Shown: positions 11,776-23,866 of the stretch, one piece after another
How positions within the stretch are numbered: position 1 is the stretch's first letter
Layout: each line of letters opens with the position of its first letter
Assembly: GCA_020746875.1 (NCBI GenBank)
Contig: JAGTJL010000003.1
Span: 1,364,001-1,428,000 of the forward strand
DNA: 64,000 bases
Reading direction: 5' to 3'
Origin: Rhexocercosporidium sp. MPI-PUGE-AT-0058
Taxonomy: Eukaryota > Ascomycota > Leotiomycetes > Helotiales
Program-made: the position numbers and the translations under genes
The notes under the pieces: model-generated
The model's input: the letters and a program-made list of their open reading frames with translations, nothing else
What the model was told of the DNA's origin: nothing
Databases searched by the model: none

Positions 11776-11935
11776 TATAACGATAAATATATTTTAGCTA
11801 AGTCAGGGGTCCGGAATAAGTCCGACTCCCCTCCGACTCCTTATATATATAGCTTCTTCTTATATAATAGCTCTATAGTTTTTGTATTCTAAGTATTAAG
11901 TTTATCTTCACGTTCAAGGACTTTGCGTCGTTATA
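11776..11935 (+). repeat. 3' LTR of the gag-only element
   Basis: 160-base partner of 10163-10322, followed directly by the TACTT duplication. Confidence 0.88.
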
Positions 11936-12003
11936 TACTTTTCGTAATATTATAAAATTTGCGGATCTTTTTTATATAATTAAAAGCGAAAATACTTTTA
12001 ATA

Positions 12004-12181
12004 TGTAAGGTCCAATAGTAAAGTGCCTCCACAGTTGTAATTCAAACTGATCTCTAGGGAATCTAAACCAAAGAGCTAGTTACAACATATATATACCCTT
12101 GAATCACGTGGCTAGCCAGCCACACGTGCTAAGCCCGTCTTGGCACCGAATCACCTTCGTATGGCTATCCTGCTCCTGACA
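12004..12181 (+). repeat. Solo LTR, almost unmutated
   Basis: A 178-base block of ordinary base composition embedded in A+T-rich DNA. It starts TGTAAGG, ends CCTGACA (TG...CA), and is flanked by the 5-bp duplication TAATA at 11999-12003 and 12182-12186. No internal region or second copy is in the window. Length, ends and duplication fit a solo LTR left by recombination. Strand is arbitrary. Confidence 0.75.
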
Positions 12182-12244
12182 TAATACCGAATTACTTTAA
12201 AATACTTATAATAATAATAAAAAGAAATATTTTTATGATTATAT

Positions 12245-12503
12245 TATGACGATAGGTGCACTTAGGAGCTTCTCAGCGAGTCAGGGAATCCAGGGGTTTA
12301 GAGGTAATTAAGTCATACGGAGTCGGACTAGTACCGGAGGGGTTTCGGAAGAGCTTATATATATAAACTCATACTTTTTTTATTTCTTTTTTTCCTTTTT
12401 CATTTTCTTATTTCTTTTATATTAAACTTATTAACTCTTAATAGCTTTAATTAAAATACTATTATATACTTTTTATATTATTCTTTTGGCTAATATTATT
12501 ATA
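12245..12503 (+). repeat. 5' LTR of Gypsy A
   Basis: About 259 bases; starts TATGACGATAGG where intact copies would read TGTGACGATAAG; inverse complement of the A2 LTRs. Its own 3' LTR was not found. Confidence 0.78.
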
Positions 12504-14432
12504 TTAAATAAAAAGATTACTTCCGCTAAAGACGGCTTTATAATACCTTATTAAAGATTTAATTATTAATATTTTAAAAAGTTAAGATTTTAAAAATTTC
12601 TTAATAATTAAAAATTAAAGTTTAATTTAATATTTTATAATTAATAACGCCTAAAATAGTCTTCGTTAATTACGCTTTAAATAACCTCCTTTATATAAAG
12701 GCCGCTATAGACAGATTTTAAGGAAGTGTTTTTATTATACTCGGAACCTTATTATTTAAGTACGAAACCCCCCCGAATCTGCCTCAAATTAAATACTTAT
12801 TTTTATTAAGATTTATTATATTTTAATTAATTATTAAAGACCTTATTAAATTAAGTCCTTTAATTATACGACCTCCTTAAGAGCGCCTCTTAATTTAAAA
12901 ACACTTATTACTTCGCCTTTTAAACTTAGCATTATTACTTAAAAAAAATAAAAGTAAAGCTCGAGACAATATAAATTATAATAACTTTAACGTTTTAAAA
13001 GGATTCTTTTAAGCCGTTAACGATCGAACTAAGGATTAAGTAAATAAATAAAGAGAATTCTAATTTAATCTTATTAAAATCAAAGTTATATTCGTAGCCT
13101 TTATTACCCTTTAGCTTAATTTTATATAAGCTGACGACGATCTTAAAAGAGACTTTATTCTTTTTAAGCCTTTTATACTACTTTAGAGTCGCTTATAAAC
13201 TCTTATTCCTCTTTTACTTTAATTAATAAAATTTAATAAAAGTTCGTTAAAAAGTTATGCCTCTTTTACTCCCGGAGCTTATTTAAGCTCGTTTTAGCCT
13301 CTTAAGATTTAATTAATAAAGAAGATTACTTTATTAAATAATAACTTAAACCCTTTATTTAAATAATAGCGCGCTTTAATTTAAAATTACTTAAAAGTTA
13401 ATATTAATCTTTATTTAACGAAAAGAGCTCGTTATACTTTTGTTTAAGAATTAATTATTAAAACGATATAATCTTACTTAAAACTTTAATACTTTTCGAA
13501 AACTTATTCTTTTAAAACCGCTAAAGAAATAATTACACTTTTAAAATTTTACTTTTTAACCGGTTATAAAGCGGACGAGTTTTAGTCCGCTTTTTATAAT
13601 TTATATATAAATTCTTATTTTAAGGAAATCTTTATTAAATTTAAAGTAAGATTTTAAAGCGTTATTATTTAAGATAACGTCGTTAAGTTAAAATAATTTT
13701 TTTATATATAATAAAAGCTTATCTTTAAGCTATAAGACGAGACCTTTATTATTAAATTAACTTAAGAAAATAATTATAATAAAATAATTTCTTATTTTAT
13801 TTCGTTAAACTTAAAGAACCGCCGGAATTATATACTTAACTTAAACTTTATTTTAACTCGCACCTTTAATGTAACCCGGAAGCCGTCCGGTTTAAGTTAA
13901 ATTATTTCTTTTACTTAAACGCTTATTTAAAAAAATTACTTTTATTTATTAATCTTTTTTTATTTTATTTTAACGCTTTTTTACTTTTTAACGATAATTT
14001 ACTCCTTTTTTATCGCGTTAAAGCTTTATATATTTAAGGCCTTAGACTTTTATAAGTAATAATTTAATTAAGTATTATAATTACGGTAAATTTAATTATT
14101 ATAAAAACAATTACCTTAAGACTCTTAAGGTTTAGCTTATAAATAAAGGAATCGAGGAAAAAGGCGTAAAACTAAAAGAAGAGCGGAAGAAGTTATTAAA
14201 AAATAAATAAAGGAAAACGAAAAGGCCTAAGAAAAGACTCCTTTTTAAGTTTATATAAATATAATTTATTAAAACTTAATTTAAACTCTTTTATAAAAGG
14301 AAAGCAATTCTTAATCTTCTATATTATTAATATAAATAAATGTAACGTTATACTCTTCGCTTTAATAAATATTAAAATAAATAATTACCTCTTTGTGAAC
14401 CGGACCTTTTCCGTGCGCCTTTTAAAGGCCTT
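12245..14432 (+). mobile_element. Gypsy element A, 5' part (LTR and gag)
   Basis: Begins with an LTR (12245-12503) of the same family as those at 50271-50528 and 56783-57040 but in opposite orientation. The interior aligns by eye with the A2 interior read on its minus strand, including a knuckle at about 14068-14120 reading YYNYGKFNYYKNNY, where CCHC positions have become Tyr. It is cut at 14432 by Gypsy B and resumes at 32449. The region is dense in TAA/TAG, as expected after RIP. Confidence 0.75.
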
Positions 14433-14687
14433 TATTACGGCTTACCAAAGGTTAATACGGTGCAGGAGATAGCTTTGTATTTAGGCCTAAAATTACGCTC
14501 AGAATTAAGCAGAAAAGACAAAAAGAAAAGGAAAGCTTTTTATAAGAAGGAGCTTTAATATAAATATATAAAAGGTCTTCTTAGCCTTTCACGATTAAGC
14601 CTAGCGCTATAGTTGCCATACTAAGGCAATATTACGAGCGATGCCGAGCTTACTTAGTTAAAATATAAGGCTTAAGGAATTATAATA
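14433..14687 (-). repeat. 3' LTR of Gypsy B
   Basis: 255 bases, partner of 32189-32443. A polypurine tract adjoins it on its internal side. Confidence 0.85.
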
Positions 14688-17600
14688 TTTCCCCCCCCCC
14701 CCTCTCTTAAAAAACTACGTCTTCGTAATTATAATTATAATAATATTATCCTTTAAATCGTTATAATCGTTAATATCGGCGTTATATGCCTTTAGCTATT
14801 TAAGTAATATTAATAAAGGACCTTTGGCGTTAAAATACTTTAAATGAAATCGTTTAACCGTATAAAGTATTATTATAACGTTAGAACACGGGTACTACTT
14901 TAAGTCCTCGTCGGCGCCTAGTTATTTAATATAATATAAGAGTTTATTCCGTATTACTTTTAAGCTTAATATAGCTTTAATTTCCTATTCGTCTTAGTTT
15001 AATAAGAGTTAAATTAGCGCCGGCGTTTATTTTACTTATTTTAATAATAGATTATTAACGTACTTTTATAATAAATAAGTATAAAATATAAAGTATATAA
15101 TTTAATTTACCGATAGCTTTACTTTTTAACTCTTTTTTTCCTTTAAGAATACCTTAATTAAGTTATATTATTTATTAAAGAGTTTCTTTAAAGGACGGTC
15201 GACATTTTAATTCCGAGTGTCGACTAATACTAAGTCACTAACGTCCTAATTAATAACGCGTCGACTACAATTAATTAAATATTTTATTTTCTCTTATTAA
15301 GTCTTTAATAATAATTATATAACCTTTATAACCTCCTTTATACGTAAGGCGACTTATAAAGCCTCTTCGCAATTAAGCTTTTCTATAGCCGTAATATGTG
15401 GTTTTAGGTTTATTAAGTCTTAAGAAGTCCTTAGCTTTATATTATTAAGTAATTAAAAATGCGTAAGATTATTAAAAGACTTGTAAAATAAGGTGAATTA
15501 CGTAATATTTATAATAAGTAAGAGGTTATTTTAATTATCTTAATAATAATAGTAAAAAAGGCGGAGCCGTTACTTAATATATTAGTTTATTATTTTAATT
15601 TAGCCGTCGACGTTAAAGTTATATATTATCGTTAGGTTTACTTTAATGCCAAATATACGGCAGTACTTTTTCCAAAAGGAAAAGATAAATTACGAACTTT
15701 AATTTAAAATAATAAACTTTAATATGCCGAAATAGCGAGTTTAATAAATAAAGAAAAAAATGACTATTCCCTTAATTATAATTATATCGTAATAAAGTAT
15801 TAAAACAGGTTTCTTAAATAGGCGGTCTATAATAATTATAATAACGTTATAGCTATTCTTATTTAATAATAACTTCGTAAAATCTATTATAAGATATTAA
15901 TACGGCCGAGCGAAAATAAATAAAAAGTATAAGAAACTAAGTGTTTTGTCTCTTTTAGCCTTTTATTTAAAGTAATTATAATCCGCAATATAGCGGCTTA
16001 CGTTAATAAAAAGGCTATTTTAATAATATTTACGGCTTAATATAACTTTTATCTTTTTAATTCCGGCATAAGCAATTAAGAGTTACGAGTGTATATAACG
16101 TAATAATAACGTGCAAAGCTCCGGCGGTTCTATAAGTACTTTTAAACGGCCTTAAAAAAGAAGCTTATTATTTAATAACTCGTAATTTAAGTCGTTCTCG
16201 CGAGCCCTTTATTAGAGGAGCTTTAGTAAAAAGGACTCTTTATTAGCCGTAAGTACTTAATTAATTACGTCGTAATTAATAATATTATATATAATTATAA
16301 AATTAAAGTTTAGCTCTTCCGCGGCAAGTGCCTCCGAGTTAATTAACACGTAATCTTATTTTAGAGCTTGCTTTGCCTTCTAGTCTACCTTCTGGTTTGC
16401 CTCTTAATTTGTTTTTTTACGGGGGCTAAAGAGGCAGCTAAAGTAGCGGCCATACGACTACTTCGCATATATTATCTTAAGATTTTTATTAAGCGTTTTA
16501 CGCTATTATTGAACGAAGAGTAGTTTCGTAAAGAAGAAGTGTATTTAAATACTCTAGTCGAGCGGTTTCGGGTGTTAGACGCTTTTTCCTTAAAAGTATT
16601 CTATTCCTCAGTTTTACTACTCGATTAGGAAGTCGCGATAATTTAAAAAAGTCGACGGCTATTAACTAGAGGTCAGCGGCGACTAAAAGGTCGATTTTGT
16701 CGTCCGTAATGAGTTACTAATTATAAATAACTCGCTTACGAGCTATTATTACTATAAAGTCTTAATTTCTTTAAAAAAAAATATTAGCAAAAGTATTAAT
16801 AATCCCGGTATAATATATAATTATAAAATGAAATTCCGCGAAGAACTCGGCTTAACGTGCTTACTTAGCCGTAAGATTCTTAATAATTATAAAGTACTTT
16901 AAAGCTCGGTAATTCGTATATATATAAACGTTCTTTTAAGTATTTAATAATCCCGGGCGATATTACTTAAACGATTAAAAGATTGCTAATATCTCTTTAT
17001 TATAAATTAAATAATTAAGCTCGAAATCTACTATAATCTTAGAAAAGTAGCTTATAAGATAGAAAATGCCGTCCTTTTAAAGTTAAGATAAAATCCCAGT
17101 AATAACTCCGTTAAACAAATTAGTCTTTAGCCGCGTCTACTTTATTAAATCGTAATAGTAAAAGACCGGCGTAAATTAAAAGGCTTTCCGGAGAGTTTCT
17201 CACGCGTTTTTATAAACGTTATTAAAGTTAAAAGGAACGTCCTTCCCAGTGAATATTATAAGGAGTCGAGTAATATAATTATAATCTTTAATAAACCGGC
17301 GGTAAAGGTTATAAAAACTAAAGTAACTTCATATACTTTATATATTGCCGGCGTATTATTAGTCTTTAATTACGTTAATCTTTTCTAGGTTTACTTTTAT
17401 ATTATTAATCTCAATTATAAACCTTAAGAACTTTATTTTTTATATATTAAACTCAGATTTTTTAATATCGGCTTAAAGCCCGTAAGCTTATAATATTATT
17501 ATTACCTTCTTAATATAAACCTCGTGCTCCTCGAGGGTTAACGAATATATAAGGATATTATTTATATAAGCCGCGCAGAAGTCGTTTAAATGCTTTATTA

Positions 17601-17999
17601 AGATATTGTTAATAAATCGCTAGAAAGTCGCCGGATTATTTATAAAGCTAAAAGGAAGGACTTTATACTTATACGTATTATATTTGTGTAAATAATAATA
17701 TTCACGGAACTACGTGAATACGGAGAATGAGTTAATATAAGAGTTATATGTCGCAGGAGGTAAATAAAGAGCACTTGACGCTAGCTACTTTAGGACTAGC
17801 ATATAATAAGAGCCTCTTATATATAAAGCTCTCATCGATATATTAAAAGTAGCTCTTTAAACTTAAATAAATATATAAAATAACGTACTTAATAAGTAAG
17901 CGGATTATGTATATTAACGGATTATACCCTACCAAAACTACTACTTTTATACTATTTAATTAGTTATGTTTTAACTAACTAACACTTAATTAGCTTTTA

Positions 18000-19589
18000 A
18001 GGAAGGCCGAATAGCTTTTGCGATTAATTCGTACAAATCTAATTATTTTACGAGTATTTGTGAAGCCGCAAATACTTACGACGTTACTTATTTAACTTTA
18101 TATACGCGATTTTATAAACGCGTTTTATAATAAGAAATTCGATCCGTAAACTATAAGCTTATAATTACGGAAGAATTAACGCTTATTAATTGGATTTTAT
18201 TTATAAATAAACGAAATTTACTAATCCGTACGGCTTTAATTTGAAATATAATTATATTACTTTTCTAAAAACGGACTAATACGGACGCGTCTTTTACGTA
18301 TATAATTAGAGTTCGGTGGCCATATAACTTCGTTTAACGTTACGATTCTTTGCGGACTTAATATAATCGAAAATACGATTATAAATATATTCTTTGCGAA
18401 AATCTTACGGTTATTTGAGATTAGTTTCGACTAATATAAAATACGGTTGTAAAATATAAGATTTAAGACGAAGATATTTATAACTTTAATAAGACGGGCT
18501 TTTAAATAAGCGTAATTTTAATTATAAAAGTTATTGTAGCTTTTAAATAAGTTTTGCAGCTTGTTACGATTCAACCTGGGAACTGCGAATAAGTTACGGC
18601 TATTAAGTGTATTAATTCGAGCGGTTAGTCACTTCCTTTAATGATTATATTTAAAAGCAAAACTTATATTTCTTTTTAATATTTCGACTCTTTACTGTTT
18701 AATTAGATAATTGTAATTAGTGATAATAATTAAACGACTAATTAATTAAGCTTAACTTGGCTTACAGACGTGTTTTATTCGCATATAAAAGATTATATAA
18801 AAGGTATATATCGGCTTTTAATTCTTGACGGATACGGAAGCTATATAACGCCTGAATTCGACTTGTTTTATAAAGATTATTATATTATTATTATTTATAT
18901 ATTATTATATTCGTTATATTTACTTTAACTTCTTAATGTTAATTATTTTGCAGGTTTAAAGCGGTCGTATGAACGTTAAATTAAAAATTTAATATAAGTT
19001 AGAGTTAATTATATTAATAAGTTTGATTTTCTTTTAATTTATTTTATAACTTATATAGAAGCTTTAACTTTAAATATAATCCGTAGTAGATTCGCAGCTA
19101 CTGGATTAGTCCCGTATGACCCTGAACGTGTTCTCTCGAAGCTTAATACTTAATTACGGACGCTTATCTTTATTTCTCTTCTCGCGACCGAATAAGCGAT
19201 TTAAGTCTTAGAGACGCTATATAATATATAAGAGTTGGAATCATAAGTTAAGGTAATTGAAGACTTTATATAACGTCGTACAGCTGGTTTTTTTAGTCTT
19301 ATAAATTATACGATTTAATAATTAATTAAAGGTTGTCAAATAATTATGTATTTTACGATTCTTTTTACGGACGAAAATAAAAAGTTACGGGCCGCGAATA
19401 AACGTTTAAAAAAGAAGAAAACTATACGGAGGTTATATATTATTATAAGGAGTGTTTTGATAATATAAGAGGGCTTAAATCGATTTGTAATTATAAATAT
19501 AAAGCTTACGGGTTAGTTTATGGGTGAGATTAAAGAAGGACGAATCCGCGCGCTACGGACGTGTAATATGTGTAAATCGCTCGAACATA
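18000..19589 (+). pseudogene. P1 transposase (pogo/DDE_1), RIP-degraded
   Basis: A single frame carries helix-turn-helix, CENP-B-like and DDE segments with many TAA/TAG codons; boundaries are approximate. DDE transposases cut and paste DNA at TA dinucleotides. The catalytic region shows DGYGSY where active copies usually read DGHGSH (His to Tyr). The last codons before the P2 insertion read CNMCKSLEH; the knuckle's remaining residues follow P2 at 22146. Non-functional. Confidence 0.75.
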
Positions 19590-19639
19590 TAATAGCCGGT
19601 TCACCTCCTGTATGCTCGGGAACTCGCTTACAGTCGGGG

Positions 19640-19707
19640 AAAGCGAGTGTCCCGCGAAAGCGAGTGTCCCGCGAAAGCGAGTGTCCCGCGAAAGCGAGTG
19701 TCCCGCG
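19640..19707. repeat. Four tandem 17-bp units in left end of P2
   Basis: Exact four-fold repeat of AAAGCGAGTGTCCCGCG. The same unit occurs twice, inverted, at the other end. Confidence 0.95.
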
Positions 19708-19815
19708 CCACGTCAGAATTTATCAAGGTTATCAAATTTACTAGCAGTTACCACTTAAATTAGATAGACTTAATAATTAATTTCGTGAAGAAAACTAAAA
19801 GAATACGAAATCGGC

Positions 19816-21913
19816 CTAATAGGCAATTGAATTAATTGACCCATTATCAGACTCAGCATCTAACGACTCTTTGAGAGCACTCCAATCGTCGGAGTCAGGC
19901 TCAGAATCGACGTAATCTCCAATTACTTCGGAATGAGTATCTCCAAATCTAAACTCCACTTCTTGGCCTGGTTCCATCATCTTTGCCTGTGCTTTAGCTT
20001 CATGAACCTGTACTAAAAGCTATAGAAAAGCCTCTTCGCTGCACAAAGATTATTCAAAGATTGTAAGTTGCTTTTCGGGGTCCCTAATTAGAATAAGATC
20101 TTTAAGTAGAGGAAGCTCTTTCCGCCGAGTATAGACTTTGAGACGCTCTCGTCGTGACTTCTCGTCTTTACGTGCTTGTACACCTCTTACATAAAGAGCA
20201 TTCTTTGCTTTATTAATCGCTATACTAAGCTTTTTCTCTGCTTTCCGTAAAGCTTCGCCTGACTCTTTCTCATCTCTCATTCTAATCTTCTCCCGAAGAT
20301 CATTTGTTATAGAAGCTCCTCCTCCTTTTTGCACACTCCTCCGCGAAGTTCTCTTTCGTTTACTATCAGCCTTAATCTTCTCTTGTAGCGCGGAATGCTT
20401 TAAAGTAGTCAAATATACTTTATATAACTGCACAGTTCCTTCTTTGACGACATCTTTAAATGTAGCAAGAGTATTATCAGAGAATTGAGTAGAATCCTTC
20501 TCTCCTAGAGCAACAAGCTTTGCAGTAGCTTCCCACATAATATCTCGTACAAGAAGAGGCAAGGATGGTAAATCCTGCTCATCTCCACTTTGAGCTTCAT
20601 TGATTTCGTCTGCCTTTCTCTTCTTATAATTCTTCTTATACTCTCTCATCTTAGCGATTCCTGCGTTTGCAGAAACAGGCCACATTCCGGAGGTTTTGAA
20701 TGCGTTCACAATCGTATATTCTTTAAAGGTTTGAGTACGGATTTTGGTGAGGTCGCGGAAGAAAGAGGTAATAATATATTCAAAATCAAGGCTCCGTAAT
20801 GCGGCTTGAATTGCTAAGTTATAATAGTGTTTCCAGAGCCGAAATACACCAACGTCGAGAGGTTGTAAAGCGTGCGTTAAATAAGAAGGGTAATAGAAAA
20901 GGTATATATGATTTTCGGCGCACTTCAACTAAAATAGCTCAAAGCAATGAGATTCGTAGCTGTCTAAAAGTAAGATCTTCCAAGGCTTATTTGGCCCAGC
21001 TCTAATGTGTTTGATCAAGTGATCTGAGTATTCCATTATCTTCTCGTTATTAATATAACCTATAAGCGTACAAGTAATCATCTCTTCTCCTTTCAGCTCT
21101 TTTGCAACCCAATTCTCCATGATATTAACTCCAGGAGCAATAATGAATAGAAGAAGTGGCTCTCGTCCATCTGTATATATTGTCTCCAAAATCGTGACAG
21201 ATTTGCGATTCTCAGGAGAAGCTATATACAATTCTTTAGCCTGTGTTAGAACGATAACAAATTCCCCAGTAAGACAGCCAACTCGTGCTCCTGATTCGTC
21301 TATATTCAAGATATTCCGTGCTTGTTTAATCTTATACTTATTTATAGCAAATTCTAGCTTTCCAAACCACTCCCGAACTTCATCTTCCGTATATGTATCA
21401 AGTCGTGCGTGTACGATAGGCTTCGTTTTAATCGTATAGAGCTTGGCGTAATTCTTTAACCAATTCTAGAACCATCGTCGTATGAGAGGCTTTTGATTCG
21501 GAAATTGAGTCTGCAATTATTAGTAAAGATACGTACAAGACATAATAATATACTTACTTTAAGTGGCAGATTGCAGTATAAACCATATTATACGTCGCAC
21601 CCAGGCCGATTTCCTACTGACTCAAGCAGTATTGTATAACTACTTAATCTTACGCATCATTCAACACTTTGTTCATTCCACCATACGTATTAAACGTCCC
21701 TTGCGAATTCCGCACCTGATTCTTTAGCTTATTAATAGACTTCTTCAGAGAATCCTCCTTAACAGAATATATTCGTGCCGCAGTAATTAACTGCTCGGTA
21801 GGATAGGCAATTTTCCATTCGCGGGCCTCTGCAAAAGCTCTGTCGTAGTCTGATTTAGTGGCATATTTAAGGTAGTAATTCGTAATTAGCCACTCTTTAG
21901 CAGGTAAAGGAGA
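19816..21913 (-). pseudogene. P2 transposase (HTH-CENPB + DDE_1), nonsense-only decay
   Basis: Minus-strand gene with one 47-nt intron (21511-21557; GTAAGT donor, TTGCAG acceptor). The upstream exon reads ITAARIYSVKEDSLKKSINK (helix-turn-helix); the main exon gives RRWFxNWLKNY, then NIDESGARVG (first Asp), LLLDSYESH (second Asp), THALQPLDVGVFRLWKHYY (third Asp), a basic coiled coil and an acidic tail (EPDSDDWSAL). No frameshift was seen, but at least seven stops interrupt it, all TAA or TAG (for example 20929-20931 and 20050-20052). Each fits a single transition from CAA, CAG or TGG. The true start codon could not be fixed; an in-frame TAA lies just upstream of 21913. Confidence 0.88.
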
Positions 21914-22061
21914 GACGTAATTCCCCCATTAAGGGTTCCCTACTTTAGACTGAGCAAGAGCTATGGTTTCACTGAAGGTAATATTATACAAGAGTCCTAA
22001 TTGAAAATTTGTCTATAAGGAGATACAGTCTACGCGTAAAATCCTTAGTAACGCGATCTGG

Positions 22062-22095
22062 CGCGGGACACTCGCTTTCGCGGGACACTCGCTTT
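22062..22095. repeat. Two tandem 17-bp units in right end of P2
   Basis: Two exact inverted copies of the 17-bp unit found four times at 19640-19707. Confidence 0.95.
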
Positions 22096-23543
22096 CCCCG
22101 ACTATAAGCGAGTCCCCGAGTATACAGGAGGTGAACCGGCTATTAGTCTGTACGTGTTTACTTAAATTTAATTTAAATTAATTTAATTTAATAATAATAA
22201 TTTTAATTCGTTATTAAGTTATTAATTCTTAAAGTAATAGTTTTAATAGGGTGTGATCCGTTAATATATATAATCTGCTTACTTATTAAGTACGTTATAA
22301 TTAAAGCTTTGCATTATATAATCGAGTCTCGCCACGATTAATTAAGTTATTACTTATTACCGAGAGGGATAAGTAATATAATATAATTAATATTAATTAA
22401 CTTATAGATTAAAGCACTTAAATCGCGCTATTTAATTAAAAATAATAAAAGAAGAGAGTTATTAAAAATATTACGAAAGTAATACTTTAAATCTATTATT
22501 ATAATAGTTTAACGTAATTACCGGGAGGGATTATATTAATTGAATTCGTAAAAGTAAACCGACCCTAGGTTTAGCTAACGATTCTTATTACTTTACGCGG
22601 TTGCCGGGAGGGACCGTATTAATAGGCCTTTGAAATTAAAATAAAAATACAAAAACTAATAAAAACAACTTATTATATAACTCTTTATATTATTAATCTT
22701 ACGGAAAAACCGACGCGCGTATAAATATATTATTTTTCGAAATCCGACTTCGATATCCCGCTTTACCTTATTATAATACTTTAAAAAGACCCTTATACTT
22801 ATATAATTATAAAACACTAAACCTCGACTATTTTACGATAAATAGACTTACTTAAATATAACTCGCTCCTAATATAATTTAAATAACTTAAAAAGTAAGG
22901 AATTATAATATAATATACTACTCGACCGACCTCTTAGCAAACTACTATTAAAACGATATATAAATATAAAAAGCTGTCGTTAATAAGAAAAACAACTTAA
23001 ATACGCGGCAAAACGTGGTAATAAAAGCTTATTACACTTAAAATAACCAAAGAGCGATTATATTAACTTTCACGAACGAATTAAATAATACGAAAAGGGA
23101 ATCTTTTAAGACGACGGCTTATAATATAAATTTTACGACGATTTTATAAATTAGTAAAAGATCGATTAAAAGAACGTTAAGATAAGCAACTTAAATATAA
23201 TAATACGAATATTATAATTACGTAAAGTCAATGTTAATTTTACGGAATTACTTGCCGATACTTTCTGGACTTATTAATAATTAAAAGAATTATTAAAATA
23301 AGAGAATAATAATATTATTCGGCTATTTAAAAAAAAGAAAATAATAATTAATTTAATTTACTTAAAGAATCGCTAAGAAGAAATATATTAGGCAGAGCTA
23401 TAATATAAAGAAATAGACTAAATATTACGTAATAATTAAAAAAAAAGTTACGCAATTATTAAAAGTTTATTATAGCTTATTATTAATACGAATAATAATA
23501 AATTAAGCTCTATTTTTATATTAAGAAACACTAAGTCTATAGT

Positions 23544-23866
23544 TGTGAGAATAAGCGAGCCAATCAGGAATGAGAAAGCGCAGTAAGTGAGGACACGTGA
23601 TCAAAGACAAAGTAGAATTGATTACTTACTTACTTACTTGCTTAAAGAGCTAAAAGAGCTCTTCAGTAATTATATATAAAATAATAGCTTCTCTAGAAGC
23701 TTCTACGACTACGTAATTAATTACGTAGCTTATACGAGCTACGTAATTAAATACAAGCGTAATTTCCCGGAATACAAAAAGTAATTTCCGGGCCGCGTAA
23801 GTAATGGAAACCCCTTCGGCTATTCTAAGGTAGAATCGGCACGAGTTACCGAAGTGAAATCCAACA
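23544..23866. repeat. Possible solo LTR inside Copia-1
   Basis: 323 bases of less mutated sequence starting TGTGAG and ending CCAACA. Flanks are ATAGT (23539-23543) and ATAAT (23867-23871), a 5-bp duplication differing by one G/A transition. It sits in the first of three short A+T-rich direct repeats. No partner copy is in the window. Confidence 0.5.

Larger units (their letters stand above)
10163..11935 (+). mobile_element. Short gag-only LTR retrotransposon, complete with TSD
   Basis: Two direct LTRs of 160 bases (10163-10322 and 11776-11935) flank 1453 bases. The 5-bp target duplication TACTT sits at 10158-10162 and 11936-11940. The left LTR starts TGTAACGA; the right starts TATAACGA, the change expected from RIP. 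The interior encodes only a gag-like protein ending in a zinc knuckle; there is no room for protease, reverse transcriptase or integrase. It therefore looks like a non-autonomous element that needs enzymes from a helper. Confidence 0.87.
19592..22143 (-). mobile_element. Pogo-type DNA transposon P2, nested in P1
   Basis: 2552 bases with inverted ends (ATAGCCGGTTCACCTCC...) and TA at 19590-19591 and 22144-22145. Each end has 48 near-identical bases (19592-19639; 22096-22143) followed inward by a 17-bp tandem unit: four copies on the left, two on the right. Base composition is close to normal, in contrast with P1 around it, so P2 arrived later and received less RIP. It carries one minus-strand transposase pseudogene. 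Confidence 0.9.
17883..22295 (+). mobile_element. Fot1/pogo DNA transposon P1, nested in the Copia-1 5' LTR
   Basis: Inverted repeats of about 67 bases, 17883-17949 and 22229-22295, starting ACGTACTTAATAAGTAAGC, flanked by TA at 17881-17882 and 22296-22297. After removing P2 the element is about 1.86 kb, the Fot1 size. Plus-strand transposase is stopped but clear: HTH AINSYKSNYFTSICEAAN, the hallmark DIYNFNKTGF (Asp of DET now Asn), LLILDGYGSYITPEFDLF, then FAATGLVPYDPERVLSKL. The C-terminal knuckle C-x2-C-x4-H is cut by P2. Confidence 0.87.

Noticed and set aside
19640..19707. Tandem 17-bp repeats as a CRISPR-like array
   Set aside because: No spacers; eukaryotic host; the units are part of transposon terminal repeats.
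19520..19744. 74-codon open frame
   Set aside because: A chimera of the P1 transposase tail and the P2 terminal repeat minisatellite, not a gene.
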